Shown piece by piece: positions 6,080 to 6,130 of a stretch of 6,130 nt of DNA (positions are counted from its first letter, which is position 1; each line of letters begins with the position of its first letter). A program made the translations under genes and the position numbers. The notes beneath the pieces were generated by a model. That model had not been told where the DNA came from and ran no database searches. It worked only from the letters and a program-made list of their open reading frames with translations. The DNA comes from Planctomycetota bacterium (GTDB lineage: Bacteria; Planctomycetota; UBA1135; GCA-002686595), in the NCBI GenBank assembly GCA_028823185.1, contig JAPKBY010000114.1:1-6130 (forward strand), read 5' to 3'.

Positions 6080-6130
6080 CTAGCTGCTAGGGACATCGTC
6101 CCCTTTGCCGCCATTGTTCACCCCGTCCGC
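6080..6130 (-). CDS. Possible C-terminal tail of an upstream gene (partial)
   Basis: One minus-strand frame is open from the window edge for 16 codons to a TAG at 6082-6080, 11 bases before the acyltransferase GTG. The tail is hydrophilic and Gly/Asp-rich, ending DDVPSS, as gene ends often are. The other two minus frames contain stops in this stretch. The short length makes chance openness quite likely, so this is a weak call; no family can be named. Confidence 0.3.
   Translation of the reverse strand, partial: ADGVNNGGKGDDVPSS

Noticed and set aside
6080..6090. CTAGC-T-GCTAG inverted repeat as a terminator or operator
   Set aside because: Five-base arms with a one-base centre cannot form a hairpin and there is no T-run. 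It overlaps a possible stop codon and may be chance.

Overview
The window shows two blocks of genes that converge near base 3293, with almost no non-coding DNA. It looks like a Gram-negative bacterium: there are two lipobox lipoproteins, a Tat-exported TRAP-type binding protein, and a DUF374-type acyltransferase of the kind linked to envelope lipids. Base composition is moderately GC-rich by eye. GTG and TTG starts and 4-base gene overlaps are used freely. A deltaproteobacterial or Myxococcota-like lineage is my guess; nothing here fixes the taxon.

Plus-strand block (1-3295). The end of a GIN-domain (DUF2807) protein, built on SGAS-type turns, overlaps by 3 bases (289-291) the first of two tandem paralogous lipoproteins of the sulfatase/alkaline-phosphatase fold. 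That gene in turn overlaps the second paralog by 4 bases. Both enzymes keep the metal-binding Asp, Asp-His and His residues. Both carry Thr where sulfatases have the formylglycine Cys/Ser, and Met where they have the following Arg. They are therefore probably phospho-hydrolases or transferases rather than classical sulfatases. The block reads as one translationally coupled operon for three exported envelope proteins.

Minus-strand block (3292-6130). In transcription order it holds a possible C-terminal tail of an upstream gene (weak), a DUF374 lysophospholipid-acyltransferase-like protein, a serine alpha/beta hydrolase of the dienelactone-hydrolase type starting directly after the acyltransferase stop, and a TakP-like TRAP substrate-binding protein. 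No DctQ or DctM permease gene lies within the window, and none can lie immediately 3' of the binding protein, because the convergent phosphatase-fold gene is there.

The two blocks meet tail to tail at TTAA (3292-3295), which supplies TAA stop codons on both strands. No promoter, tRNA, rRNA, CRISPR array or mobile element is visible. Every gap between genes is under 50 bases, and both transcripts begin outside the window. I see no clearly new defence or mobile system. The most unusual element is the coupled GIN-domain plus twin Thr-nucleophile lipoprotein cassette.
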